DNA of 64,000 nucleotides from Hyalella azteca (GCF_000764305.2 NW_025943988.1:806001-870000), one strand, 5' to 3'; shown: positions 52,050-62,341, counted from the stretch's first letter. Notes: a model not told the origin generated them from the sequence alone. A program made the numbers and translations.

Positions 52050-54103
52050 TAGATGAATCGACGGTCAATGTATTTGAAGGTCGAGGTTTTGAAATTCTAA
52101 TTGAAAAATCTTTCAGCCGTAGGCTTAGATATGCCACTTTAGATTTCTAGGTATTTATTTCATATTTAAAGCATTTCAGCCAGTACATGCGTGATTTGTG
52201 CGTTCAAGTTAAATCGTTTAAGATTAATTCCTTACAAGTCATTGCTAGAATCACAGCTATTATTTTAGTAATTAAGGCGTTACTAAACTTACATTATTTG
52301 CGTGCATTATGAACAATGTCATTTGTTAAAACCTGCCACATGTCAAATACATTTCAGACATTAAAGCAAAATTTCCCGAAAATTTTGTGATCATTTTTTT
52401 ACAACCAGCGAAGATTACATATTTTACGTATTCAATACGTAAAAAACTTATTCAGTGAATTGATTCAATTTTCCTAAAAATATACTTTGTTTGAAACATA
52501 AAGTTTTTATTTAATGCTTTCTGTTGGGTGCGAATAAAATCAACGGAAACTTTTAAAACAATACAAAATTTTTGTGAATAATTTTATGACTTTTAGTCCT
52601 CAACGGGTTGATGAAGTTAGATGATCATTAATTACTGTGAAATCATAATCGAAATCCTGCAGGTATAAGAATCGCCAATGTTTATTGACTCGTCAACTTA
52701 CTGAGCATTCATCATTAAAGCAAAACATTTATAATCATTTCCACTAGAGCGCTGAACAATCTCGATTAATCACTTGGAATAAATTAGCAAGATTTAATTA
52801 TAGTTTTCTGGTGCAATTACAGTGGAATAATCGCATATATGTAAAGTTCTTTTAAGCAAATTTTGTAGGTCAATAATATTTTTAAACATTTCGAAAACCT
52901 AGAAAATAAGAAAAAGCCGATGAATAGTATAAAAATATTATCATAAGTATTTTGCATATTTTAAGTGTATGCTACATATAAAATCATACCCGAGATTATT
53001 ATTTGTAAAAGCCATATTATATGCATAGGGTAATAGGAGGCAGTAACTCAACTTACATTAAATAATAAGCGTTTAAAAATTACTTTTAAAAACAGCACTT
53101 CTAAAGAGGCTAGTGTCTCCGATGTTACACATGTACAATGAATTTCTTATTTTCTTTTTATCTTATTAAAAAAAATATTCTTTAATTTTTTTAATATCAA
53201 AAAAATAATTTTCCAAAATTATTCATTTTGTCGATTGATTCATGCATTTTCTCTGACTTCACGCGAGTGTGCAAAATTTTAGATCGATTGGACAGGTAGA
53301 AGTGTGTTAAATATCGATTATGAGATTTGTAGCAAGCAGACAAACAAACAACAAGAAGTGAAGTTAGAGAGAAGTGTTGTAAAATAACATGGATGGAATG
53401 TTAGACTGATTTAGTGACGTTTGAAATTTTCCCATGCAAGTTATTTACGCTTAGTATTACGAAATTACTCTTAAAAATCATTTATTCAGAACATACCGCA
53501 AACAAATACATATGATAGGAGTACAGGAATAATCTATACATAAAAATTATGGTTGTTTATATGTTCATTTCTATAAGACAACATTGAAATGTTTGAAACG
53601 CCGCCCAGGGAAATTAAAGAACACACCTGTTTCTTTATTCAACATAATTTACAGCCTACTTCTGAAATTCTACTCAATTATTCGGAAATGAATTATTTTC
53701 GTCTGCTATAAGAATTCAATACGCTTAGGTGAGCTTGAAGACCTGGATAAATAATTCATTTTAATCTAAAAATAATAATGCCTGGTTTCAGTCGTTAAAA
53801 TTTTCATTTGAATCTTAGAGGTCATTTCTAATTACCCTATGAATTTGTCATGGATTCTTAAAGTAAGGAATTTGGTTCGTATTATCTTGGCAATAAATTG
53901 TGATTGTATTTTTTCCACGCTGAATCTATATTGCTTTATGGTTTGTACTGATTTCTTTGTTTTTCAGTTATGTGGTGAGTCACATTTCGTTTTAATTTTA
54001 ATATCGACTTCGTTCCTTTATTTGTGATCAATGAGCTTGCTAAAAAGAAAAGTTGAAAATATTGTTCCTATGGTGAATTTATGACAATAGATAATACGAC
54101 AAA

Positions 54104-54179
54104 ATGATGAAGAAGAGTTTAATCATAATCCTTAACGTCGGGATGATGTTCATCCTTTTCCTGTTTGTCCTCACTGTTG
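54104..54179 (+). CDS. carbohydrate sulfotransferase exon 1: signal anchor
   Basis: The exon begins at an ATG pair in a favourable context (ACAAAATG). It encodes Met-Met-Lys-Lys followed by about 20 hydrophobic residues ('SLIIILNVG', 'MMFILFLFVLTV'), the layout of a type II Golgi signal anchor with a short basic cytosolic tail. A strong donor (G|GTAAGT) ends it at 54179 after the first base of a codon. That phase fits exon 2 at 54567, giving Asp at the join. The role fits the family: Golgi-lumenal sulfate transfer from PAPS onto glycans. Upstream UTR exons are not identified. Confidence 0.7.
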
Positions 54180-54566
54180 GTAAGTTTACATTTGTAGGCT
54201 AAATTTTTAGGACAGCCTATCTATATCAGCTGGTATTATATTTATACCACCAATTATACATCAGCTAAGTAATATGTTTATATTTTATAACAAATTTTTT
54301 ACGTTAGCCTCTTATTGATCAGTCAGCCTACTGAAAAATTTAGTCTTTCGTTTGTTACTTTGAAAAAAGAATTTAAAAATATTTCGTAGCTATATATCAT
54401 TTAAATAGTTGAAAATATCTTATCTATGGAAACCTAAACTTGCAGTTCCTTTAAGTGATTTTTTTCGTTTCTAATGAAACTCGGTAATAATCTCATTACA
54501 ATTAGCTTTATCTATAACCTTCCCACTTATTTTGAAGACTATAAAACAAGTTCTTATCTATTTCAG

Positions 54567-54922
54567 ACTGGCGATATATAATAAAAAGCTCTCCTGTGAT
54601 GGAGCCACAAATCGGAAGCCGGAGTTTTGTTACGGAAAAGTTGCGTGGCGATCTGGACTTCGAGATTCTCATAGAAGAAGATGGGAGAACACAAGAAAAG
54701 AAACTAACATATGAGCTACTGAGAAAAGTCATGGAGTATGAACGATTGCAGAGGGAAAATATTGCAGTGGATGATCAAGAAACACAAAATTACCAAAGAA
54801 AAACAATTGTAAATGAAGGACATAAATTTAGCGTAAAAATCCCGTCTTACAGCGGCTCACAAGAACTAATCTTACTCGTCAGCTCTCTGGGACGAGGAGG
54901 AAGCTCCTGGGTAGGCGAACTG
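54567..54922 (+). CDS. carbohydrate sulfotransferase exon 2: stem and PAPS P-loop
   Basis: It starts after TATTTCAG and joins exon 1 in phase (Asp-Trp-Arg...). About 90 residues of hydrophilic, E/K/R-rich stem follow, with a possible short coiled segment ('YELLRKVMEYERLQREN'). Then comes the 5'-phosphosulfate-binding P-loop 'LILLVSSLGRGGSSWVGEL', the hallmark of Golgi carbohydrate sulfotransferases. After 'VGEL' the frame meets AAATTTCAG and a stop at 54941. Family members instead continue with an HP-x-V-F-Y-x-x-EP segment at this point. The exon therefore looks truncated here, by a real deletion or an assembly collapse. The end given is where family similarity stops, not a seen splice donor. 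Confidence 0.75.
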
Positions 54923-54931
54923 AAATTTCAG

Positions 54932-55022
54932 AAAATTTCCTGACGAGTGCAAAGGCACACATTGTTTCGATCCCAATATTCTCAGCGAGAGATGTCGCAA
55001 AGCCAAAACTATTGTCGCAAAG
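54932..55022 (+). CDS. carbohydrate sulfotransferase linking exon
   Basis: The reading frame shifts by one relative to exon 2, and the sequence directly before it (AAATTTCAG) looks like an intron acceptor, so this is taken as a separate exon. It encodes 'DECKGTHCFDPNILSERC' then 'RKAKTIVAK', matching the Cys-containing stretch that precedes the TVRL-like strand in this family. A strong donor (AAG|GTAAGT) ends it in phase 0, which fits the next exon (ACC ATT CGC, 'TIRLTLAHVE'). Only 9 bp separate it from the end of the P-loop exon, far too few for an intron. Roughly 60-90 residues of the expected central domain are missing. Confidence 0.6.
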
Positions 55023-55388
55023 GTAAGTAAGTCGATAAGAGAACGAACGCTTGTAAATTACAATAAATGAATAGTTATTGACCTAAGTGTATATTGTAAA
55101 CGGAGTGGTCTCTAGTTATTTCTAGGAACTGTGAACACTAATTATTATTCAGCGTCAATGTACTATTTGCGATGTGTTCTTACATTGTGTCATTACAAGC
55201 ATAAATTTGCTTTCGTTATCCATACATCACTGTTTACCTTTCATGTTCATCAAATTATTGTTAACGAAATGTCAGTATCAATGCTTTCAGTTACTGCGTA
55301 TCGGCTTTTTTTACACAACAGGAATTAAATTTCAAACATTCACCAGCTTCACATTTTTTCATTTTTTTACCTATATTAACTTGTAAGC

Positions 55389-55827
55389 CAATTTCACCTC
55401 CATGAGATTTTCATAGGCACGCTTCTTCTCCGTTTCGTTCTTATGGACCCTCTTCTACTCCATTAGATTTTAATGAGTGCCATAATGCATTAGATTCTTC
55501 TTAACGCTCTTCTCAATTGGATTCCTATGAATGTCACACACCTCCGTTGGTTTTATGAAAGCTTTCAACCTTTTTAAATCTTTCTAGACTACCTCCACTA
55601 GGTTTTTATGAACGCCCTCCACATCCATTAAATCTTTATGTACGCCATACACCTCTATTATATCTTTATGAAGTACCTCCACTTGAAATAGGTTTTTAGA
55701 AGCCTAATTTTTCCCCGTTGCATTTTATGAACGCCCTTCACCTAAAATAGGTTTTCAAAAGCCTTCTTCTCCTCCATAACATTTTCATGAACGTCATCCA
55801 CCTCCACTGCATTGTTCACAACGACCG
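55389..55827. repeat. degenerate ~32-bp intronic repeat, first copy
   Basis: The intron before the 3'-phosphate-binding exon is built of diverged units around TTTTATGAACGCCCTCCACC followed by TCCATTAGATC. The same stretch recurs at 62380-62853 with only scattered changes, which makes it a marker for the duplicated block. Confidence 0.75.
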
Positions 55828-55844
55828 TTACTCTTATTTTGCAG

Positions 55845-55954
55845 ACCATTCGCCTAACGCTGGCACACGTCGAGCAGCTCATGGTTATGCCCAACTTCCA
55901 GCACCTGAAAGTCATTTACTTGTCCAGAGACCCGCGAGCTCAAGTCTTGTCCAG
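55845..55954 (+). CDS. sulfotransferase 3'-phosphate-binding exon, copy 1
   Basis: The 110-nt exon follows TTATTTTGCAG and ends in AG|GTATTG. It encodes 'TIRLTLAHVEQLM' and 'FQHLKVIYLSRDPRAQVLS', the 3'-phosphate-binding motif (RDPRA with its conserved Arg and Ser) of PAPS-dependent carbohydrate sulfotransferases. The phase (two bases left over) fits the exon at 59055, giving Arg at the join. It is followed in the intron by a head-to-head pair of PLE fragments. Copies 2 and 3 at 60022 and 62871 are nearly identical; the visible protein change is Gln to Leu after 'AHVE'. Confidence 0.8.
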
Positions 55955-56058
55955 GTATTGTAGGCAGCATCAGGGTCATCATGCAGAGTCTCGAATGTTG
56001 TAATAATAGATGATAACTATCTATAATTATCACCAATAATAATATACGATATACGATT

Positions 56059-56600
56059 CACCTTTTCTTAGGAATGAAAACGTTACGGCGTCAAGCTCCA
56101 TCGTCAGTTCAAAACCTATAAGACAAGCAGAATCAATTAGAAAACGAAAATTCACATTAAAGATAAAACCTAAATTGACAAAAGAAAAAAACACACAAGG
56201 TGACAGGCCTTTCTGTTTACAATTTCAAACGAATAGGAGCTGAAGGCTGCATTTAACCTAGGTTTCTGGTTAAAAACATACAGGGATTCTAAAATTTGTT
56301 GGTCAGAAACACCGGACGTGAAAACTAGAACTCTAAAATCACTATCGGACATCGGAACATTGCACTGCTCGGCATGAACGCGCACAGCTGAATGAAGAGG
56401 ATGCGCCAGTAATATTCCCGTTCTAAAACTTCTGCCCTTATGCTCCGCCAGCCTAGTGTAAAAATTGTGAGACGTCATACCGACGTGCGCTGATGCGCAC
56501 TGCACACAACTGTATCTATATACCACGGACGAACGCATAAGCGGGAGAGTACCATTATACTTGAAGAAAGAGCCAATTTTAAAGTTATTCACCAACACCA
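56059..56600 (-). mobile_element. Penelope-like element 3' end, copy B
   Basis: The minus-strand frame (to 56170) encodes the end of the RT domain ('NNFKIGSFFKYNGTLPLMRS'), then the GIY-YIG endonuclease: 'VYRYSCVQCASAHVGMTSHN' with a CxxC pair, 'FYTRLAEHKGR', 'AVRVHAEQCN', 'ILESLYVFNQKPRLNA' and 'FEIVNR'. The 3' UTR and the CTGACGATGGAG terminal motif reach 56059. The rest of the reverse transcriptase is absent. It abuts copy C head to head, forming a long palindrome. Confidence 0.88.
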
Positions 56601-57016
56601 CGTGCACCTGATTAACTTTAAAATCGGCTCGTTCTTCAAGTATAAAAATACTATCCCGCTTTCTATGAGTCCGACCCTAGTATATAGATACAGTTGTGCG
56701 CAGTGCACAGCAGCGCACGTCGGTATGACGTCTCACAGTTTTTACACTAGGCTGGCGGAGCATAAGGGCAGAAGTTTTAGAACGGGAACATTACTGGCGC
56801 ATTCTCCTCATTCAGCTGTGCGCGTTCATGCCGAGCAGTGCAATGTTCCGATGTCCGATAGTGATTTTAGAGTTCTAGTTTTCACGACCGCTGTTTCCGA
56901 CCTTCACATTTTTTGAATCACTGTATATTTTTTAGCAGAAACCTAGTTTAAATGCAGCCCTCAGCTCCTATCACCTTGAAGTTGTAAATAGATTGGCCTG
57001 TCACCTTACGCGTTTT
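56590..57016 (+). mobile_element. Penelope-like element, copy C, 5' part (interrupted)
   Basis: It begins near the head-to-head junction with 'NFKIGSFFKYKNTIPL' in frame from about 56608, then the same GIY-YIG domain as copy B. A stop appears after 'VSDLHIF' at 56916 (frameshift), and the remaining 'PSLNAALSSYHLEVVNR'-like residues lie in another frame up to about 56992. The 3' UTR starts but breaks off at about 57016 and continues at 58454, after an insertion of about 1.4 kb. Confidence 0.85.
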
Positions 57017-57064
57017 TAGCGCATTTTTTCATTTATGGAAAAAAGGCGCTATTTTGCTCGCCAT

Positions 57065-57106
57065 GTCCGTCCGTCCGTCTGTCTATCTGTCTGTCTGTCC
57101 GTCCGT
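57065..57106. repeat. (TCCG/TCTG)n tetranucleotide microsatellite
   Basis: About ten GTCC/GTCT tetranucleotides lie within the 1.4-kb insertion. Confidence 0.93.
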
Positions 57107-57515
57107 GACTTCACGTTTTCGTCGACGGTAAATCCGCTCTCTGTCACTCACTGCATTGAGTAGGGCAACATGGGGCAGCGAACCCCTCCCCCTTTTTTAA
57201 ACTAAATTTTTGATGAAGTTTTAATTGATACAAGGTGGTTCTTTGTTTTGTTTAAAGGTAAAACTAATAAGGAATGTATGATGTGTATTAGACGCCTATA
57301 TAGTTATTCAATTTTTAATGAAACACTATTTTGTGAAAAGTGTCAAAATGGGCCTTTTGCCCCACCCCTGGGGCAATGGGCCCTTTGGCCCGTGGTCCCT
57401 TTACCACAATTGTATATTTTCCGTTCAAAAATGATACACCAACACTTTACTATTAAAAATAAGATAAATGTAATAAAAAATATGGCATTCACTCATTTAT
57501 TAACAACTCAAAAAA

Positions 57516-57690
57516 TCATATCCTTAACTTGAAAAAATATACTCTTGGCGTAAAAAATCTATCACTGACGTGAAGAAAAATATTTCATTGAGATAAAAAT
57601 ATTAATCCTTGTCTTGAAAAATATATCCTTGCGATGAAAAATTCGTCCTTGACATGAAAAATGTATCCTTGACTAGAAAATTTTATTTAG
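57516..57690. repeat. degenerate 21-bp tandem repeat, about 8 units
   Basis: Units near ATCCTTGACATGAAAAATAT recur at 20-23 bp, better conserved in the second half. They lie inside the 1.4-kb insertion. Confidence 0.8.
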
Positions 57691-58453
57691 TTTATCAGAA
57701 AAAAACTTCGTTCCAGTTTCGTTCATAATCCAGATATTATGTGCAGAGAATTCGTACCTAGTCGTGATTTCAGCCAACAGCATAAAAACTCATTAACTTT
57801 TGGCTCATTGGTGTTGACTGAAATCAACTTTTGGCAAGGCAAGAGTCAATAATTCGATAAGGGGTCATATATACGCATAACTAGAAACTAAACCTGCTGC
57901 CTTGAGGCGGCAAATCAAAAAATAAAAAATCATGCAATATGAAGTGTAATTTGTAATTCAAAAAGCTAGTCATAGTTTTGAAAAGGTCATTGAGACAAAT
58001 CTAATGATGTATAACACAAGACTTCATCATGGGCGCTTTGCCACGCGACACGCATGGGCCCGTTGCCCACTAGGTATCATTTCAATTTACGTATATCGTG
58101 TCAACATTTTATTTTAAAAGCTAATAGTCTGAACTTGACCTCAAAATTATCTCTGTAAATATTACTTTTAACATATAATTCACAGTAATTTCAAAAGCTT
58201 CATATACACTTCTACAGTAATCGAAAACAGTTTTATTTAGCTGCAAAAAAATTTTATCTCGGCTAAAACAATTATTCACAAATAACTTAATAACGCAAAC
58301 ATTTAGCAAAACGTAAATCCGTACACTTCATCCCAGTGAAACTGTCGACCGGCGGTAGAGAACACGGACCAATATCTGCCATACTTAGCGAGAAACCCGC
58401 TATGGGTCCATGACCCGCAGTGGGCTCGCTGCCCCGTGTTAACCTACTGAGTT

Positions 58454-58600
58454 ATATTTTTTGTCAGTTTTGGCTTTTATCTTCAATTTGAATTTTCGTT
58501 TTCTACGTGATTCTGCTTGTCTCATAAGTTTTAAACTGACGATGGAGCTTGACGCCGTAACGTTTTCATTCTTAAGAAATGGTGAATTTTACGGCTGTTT
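58454..58600 (+). mobile_element. Penelope-like element, copy C, 3' end
   Basis: The 3' UTR resumes with TTTTTTGTCAG...TTTTATCTTCAAT. It ends in AAACTGACGATGGAGCTTGA, CGCCGTAACG and TTTTCATTCTTAAGAAATGG, colinear with copies B, D and E. Host intron sequence shared with the second block follows (GTGGATACGCAGATGG). Confidence 0.85.
58536..58562 (+). ncRNA. hammerhead-like remnant, PLE copy C
   Basis: CTGACGA is intact, but the GAAA box has become GTAA, and stem II (GGAG with CGCC) has a mismatch. Equivalent remnants are at 56081-56107 (minus) and 63682-63708 (plus); the 60834 copy reads CTGACTA. Compared with copy A this lineage is probably inactive as a ribozyme. Confidence 0.35.
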
Positions 58601-59054
58601 TCTATGCTCTTAGATTAGTGGATACGCAGATGGAAATTGGCGCGATCGAGGCTATAGTGACCTGCTTTTGTTGTTATTGTTTATGAATTGTAGGTTTCTC
58701 ACTTCTCACTGAAATTTATACCACGTCTGCTTTTCTTTGGTGGCATTTATTGTTACAGTTTCGCGGTGAGCAAATATAGCATACGACTGGTATTGCTCGT
58801 TGCTAATCCAGTTCAATGTTAACCAAAAAAGGAGGATAATTAAAATAAATAAATAGTGTACTTTAATTTTTTTAATAAACTCCTGTCTGAATTACGTTTC
58901 ATTAGTAGTCAAAATTCACAGTCATCGCAGAAGTAGGAGCTGCAATAAAAAAACATTTATTTTATCTGATCATTTGCTCCACATTAACGTTCGTTGATCA
59001 TCAATTAATTTAACGTTGTTCCCTGATTAATTTATCTATAATTCCGCATTCCAG

Positions 59055-59203
59055 GGACGAAGTGTTCCACATCCACAAGAGCGAATTCACCGAAGAGTGC
59101 GTCAAAGTTGAGGCAGATGTGTTCGCCTTCCGCAGATTGTCACAGCTGTTCCCTGGACAATTCTATTTCATGAGATACGAAGATTTTTGCCAGCAGCCTT
59201 TAG
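59055..59203 (+). CDS. sulfotransferase 'YEDFC' exon, copy 1
   Basis: The exon lies between CATTCCAG and G|GTGAAT; its 149 nt encode 49 whole codons plus one base at each edge. It reads 'DEVFHIHKSEFTEECVKVEA', then 'DVFAFRRLSQLFPGQFYFMR' and 'YEDFCQQPL'. The Cys before an amphipathic helix, then 'FPGQ' and 'RYEDF..P', are the standard order after the 3'-phosphate-binding motif in Golgi carbohydrate sulfotransferases. The phases fit the exon at 55845 upstream and that at 59805 downstream. The preceding intron of this copy is about 3.1 kb because of the PLE pair and the inserted DNA. Confidence 0.8.
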
Positions 59204-59804
59204 GTGAATTTTGTAAATCCATTCAGTTGAAATGTGTAAAAAGGTTACATAATGAATGAAAAATTATTTCGTCTACTTCAATTAACTTTATTTAAAAGCA
59301 ATTAATCCTACGCAAACATTCTCGTATTAGTTAATTAGTTCAATGATTCAGCTATTTGATAAATTAAGGGTCTAAGGAAGTTTCAAAACTAGTTTTGCGT
59401 TCCACCAAGATTCTAGGATAAGATTTCAAAGAAAAAAAAACATATGTATTAAATTCAGTCTGTTGTTTGTTTCCTACATAAATTTCTAATAGTAACCAAA
59501 AAGGAGCAGACTGCGATACAGAATGAGCTACAAAAGAATTTCTAGAAAAATATCATGCTTGTTGGTATAAAATGGTTGTAAATTAAGGAAATACCAGGAA
59601 ATACATATAATCTATATAATATAAATATAAGATGATATTTATTCTGCATATTCAATGTAGCCTTATTATAATCAGATCCAGGTTTGGATTTTTGGAAGCA
59701 TTTATAATAGGCACAAATTAGAGAGGAAATAAAATAGTTTATTTCGGTAATAGTTTATTTGTACAATATTTTTACAATAGTTCACTTTGCTTTCTTTCGG
59801 GCAG

Positions 59805-60004
59805 AGGAGGCATTGCAGCTCTGGAAGTTTATTCGGACGGATCACAACGCGACTATGCCGGAAGAGTGGCAAGATTTCCTGACGTCTCACGACCAAACAA
59901 AAACTGTGGTGGAAGGGCAAATTAAAAGGTTTCAATACAGCACATACAGAAACTCCAGCACTCAATGGTATAAATGGCGGGAGGAAAAGAACATCACGCT
60001 GGAG
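59805..60004 (+). CDS. sulfotransferase C-proximal exon, copy 1 (3' end abrupt)
   Basis: It follows TTTCGGGCAG and reads 'EEALQLWKFIRTDHNATMPE', 'EWQDFLTSHDQTK' and 'YSTYRNSSTQWYKWREEKN', ending ITLE. The T-Y-R-N-S...W(K)W-R block is the conserved C-proximal signature of the family. No donor follows. Directly after CTG GAG comes TTACTCTTATTTTGCAG, the 17-nt intron tail that normally precedes the 3'-phosphate-binding exon, so the frame would run into 'LLLFCRPFA' and stop. The true end of this exon and the C-terminal exon are not in the window. Confidence 0.72.
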
Positions 60005-60021
60005 TTACTCTTATTTTGCAG
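60005..60021 (+). other. 17-nt intron tail abutting the exon (junction)
   Basis: This is identical to 55828-55844 and 62854-62870, the acceptor end of the intron before the 3'-phosphate-binding exon. The rest of that intron is missing here. A single shared G at the break is the only microhomology seen. Confidence 0.85.
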
Positions 60022-60131
60022 ACCATTCGCCTAACGCTGGCACACGTCGAGCTGCTCATGGTTATGCCCAACTTCCAGCACCTGAAAGTCATTTACTTGT
60101 CCCGAGACCCGCGAGCTCAGGTCTTGTCCAG
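60022..60131 (+). CDS. sulfotransferase 3'-phosphate-binding exon, copy 2
   Basis: Its length, splice sites and phase match copy 1 (55845-55954). Changes are few and mostly silent; the visible residue change is Leu for Gln in 'TLAHVELLM'. 'VIYLSRDPRAQVLS' is intact. It sits right behind the C-proximal exon of the preceding block rather than behind a full intron. It is followed after about 120 bp by PLE copy D. Confidence 0.7.
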
Positions 60132-60249
60132 GTATTGTAGGCAGCATCAGGGTCATCAGTCTCAAATGTGGTAATAATAGATGTCAACCATCTAGAATTA
60201 TCACCAATAATAATATACGATATCCAATAATAATAAATTTTCATGGACA

Positions 60250-60880
60250 ATGCCACCGAAAGAGTTTCACTTCGTGGATACGAGTATTAAAATAAAATCT
60301 CTTGATTACTTAAATCGCAAGTTTATCAAGAATCACCAACACCACTTGCACTGAATAACTTTAAAATCGGCTCGTTCTTCAAGTATATAGATACTCTCCC
60401 GCTTTTTATGCGTTCGTCTCTAGTATATAGATATAGGTGCGCGCAGTGCGCATCAGCGTACGTCGGTATGCCGTCTCACAATTTTCACACCAGGCTGGCA
60501 GAGCATAAGGGTAGAAATTTTAGAACGGGAACATTACTTGCGCATCCTCCTCATTCAGCTGTGCGCGTTCATGCCGAGCAGTGCAATGTTCCGATGTCCG
60601 ATAGTGATTTTAGAGTTCCAGCTTACACGACGGGTGTTTCTGACCTTCGAATTTTAGAATCCCTGTATATTTTTGAACAGAAACTTGGTTTAAATGCAGT
60701 CTTCAGCTCCTATCCTCTTGAAATTGTGAATAGATAGGCCTGTCACCTCATGTGTTTTTTTTTCTTTAGTCAACTTAGGTTTTTATCTTCAATGTGAATT
60801 TTCTTTATCTAATTGATTCTGCTAGGTTTTGAACTGACTATAGAGCTTGACGCCGTAACATTTCATTCTTAAGAAATGAT
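60250..60880 (+). mobile_element. Penelope-like element 3' end, copy D
   Basis: It starts within the RT domain remnant ('PPKEFHFVDTSIKIKS' in one frame, then 'NNFKIGSFF' after frameshifts). The full GIY-YIG domain follows at 60408-60737 ('VYRYRCAQCASAYVGMPSHN', 'LAEHKGR', 'ILESLYIFEQKLGLNA', 'PLEIVNR', stop). The 3' UTR ends near CGCCGTAACATTTCATTC, with the box mutated to CTGACTA. Copy E at 63090 is nearly identical and placed at the same point in its intron. Confidence 0.88.
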
Positions 60881-61327
60881 GAATTTTTTAGCTGTTTTTT
60901 TAATTAGTGGATACGTATATGGAAATTGGCGCGATCGAGGCTATAGTGACCTGCGTTTTTTGTTATTGGTTTATCAATTGTAGGTTTCTCACTTCTCACT
61001 GAAATTTGCACCGCATCTGTTTCGCAGGCAAAATATTGCATACGATCGGTATTACGCATTGCTAATCCAGTTCAATGAAAGGAGGGAAATTAAAATGAAT
61101 AAATAGTGTACTTTATATTTAATTAAATAAGTAATTAATTAATAAACTCGTGTCTAAATTACGTTTCGTTAGTATATAGCAAGTCAAAATTCACAGTTAT
61201 CGCAGAAGTAGGAGCTGCAATAAAAAACATTTATTTTATCCAATCATTGGCTCTACATTAACGTTCGTTGATCATCAATTAATTAACGTTGTTCGCTGAT
61301 TAATTAATCTATTCATCCGCATTCCAG

Positions 61328-61476
61328 GGACGAAGTGTTCCACATCCACAAGAGCGAATTCACCGAAGAGTGCGTCAAAGTTGAGGCAGATGTGTTCGCC
61401 TTCCGCAGATTGTCACAGCTGTTCCCTGGACAATTCTATTTCATGAGATACGAAGACTTTTGCCAGCATCCCTTAG
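61328..61476 (+). CDS. sulfotransferase 'YEDFC' exon, copy 2
   Basis: The 149-nt exon has the same splice sites and phases as copy 1 (59055-59203). It reads almost identically; 'CQQPL' becomes 'CQHPL'. The preceding intron is only about 1.2 kb and carries a single PLE fragment, in contrast to copy 1. Confidence 0.75.
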
Positions 61477-62138
61477 GTGAATTTTGTAAATCCATTCAGT
61501 TGAAATGTGTAAAAAGCTTGCATAATGAACGAAAAATTATTTCGTCTACTTCACTTAACTCTATTTAAAAACAATTAATCCTACGCAAACATTCTCGTAT
61601 TAGTTGGTAAATTAGTTCAATGATTTAGTTAATGATAAATTAATGGTTTAAGGAAGTTTCAAAACTATTTCTGCGTTCCACCAAGATTCTAGGATAGGAT
61701 TTAAAAAAAACATATGTATTAAATTCAGTCTGCTGTTTCCTACATAAATTTCTAATATTAACCTAGAAGGAGAAGACTGCGATACAGAATGACTTTCAGA
61801 AGAATTTCTAGAAATATATCATGCTTGTTGGTATAGAATGGTTGTAAATTATAGGAATGCCAGGAAATATATATAATCTATATAATATAAATATAAGATG
61901 ATATTTATTCTGCATATTCAATGTAGCCTTGAAATTTGGTGCCAGAGTCGCATTTTTTCAACCTTGTTTCAAACTTCTCTCTATTTCCGAGATTTTATTA
62001 TAATCAGATCCAGGTTTGAATTTTTGGAAGCATTTAAAATAGGCACAAATTAGAGAAGAAATAAAAAAGTTTATTTTGTTAATAGTTTATTTGTACATTA
62101 TTTTTTTACAATAGTTTATTTTGCCCTCTTTCGGGCAG

Positions 62139-62341
62139 AGGAGGCATTGCAGCTCTGGAAGTTTATTCGGACGGATCACAACGCGACTATGCCGGAAGAA
62201 TGGCAGGATTTCCTGACGTCTCACGACCAAACAAAAACTGCGGTGGAAGGGCAAATTAAAAGGTTTCAATACAGCACATACAGAAACTCCAGCACTCAAT
62301 GGTATAAATGGCGAGAGGAAAAGAACATCACGCTGGAGAGC
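62139..62341 (+). CDS. sulfotransferase C-proximal exon, copy 2 (cut by adapter)
   Basis: It starts after TTTCGGGCAG as in copy 1 and encodes the same protein with a Val-to-Ala change ('KTAVEGQ'). It continues three bases further than copy 1 (CTG GAG AGC) before running into the Tn5 adapter at 62342. The true continuation of the exon is therefore not available from this sequence. Confidence 0.75.

Larger units (their letters stand above)
50175..54103. other. non-coding DNA upstream of the sulfotransferase gene
   Basis: No upstream exon, promoter or recognisable TATA box for the sulfotransferase could be assigned. Apart from a two-copy 64-bp repeat (51569-51690) and a weak Cys-rich minus-strand frame (51792-52049), nothing stands out. 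The frame at 53839-54027 is a hydrophobic chance frame. Confidence 0.45.
57017..58453. mobile_element. ~1.4-kb insertion of unknown type in PLE copy C
   Basis: Comparison with PLE copies B, D and E shows that the 3' UTR is split here, so the intervening DNA is an insertion. It starts near a hairpin (AGCGC...GCGCT) and contains a TCCG/TCTG microsatellite, a 21-bp degenerate tandem repeat, and six GGG...CCC palindrome-like motifs of the form ATGGGCC-TTTGCCC. The frame at 57248-57532 has three CxxC-like Cys pairs but matches nothing known. No terminal inverted repeat was found, and the target-site duplication is unclear because the edges lie in T-rich sequence. It could be a non-autonomous element. 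Confidence 0.55.

Noticed and set aside
60408..60737. PLE open frame as a host gene
   Set aside because: It is a GIY-YIG transposon domain present in six copies here, 5'-truncated and without a start of its own.
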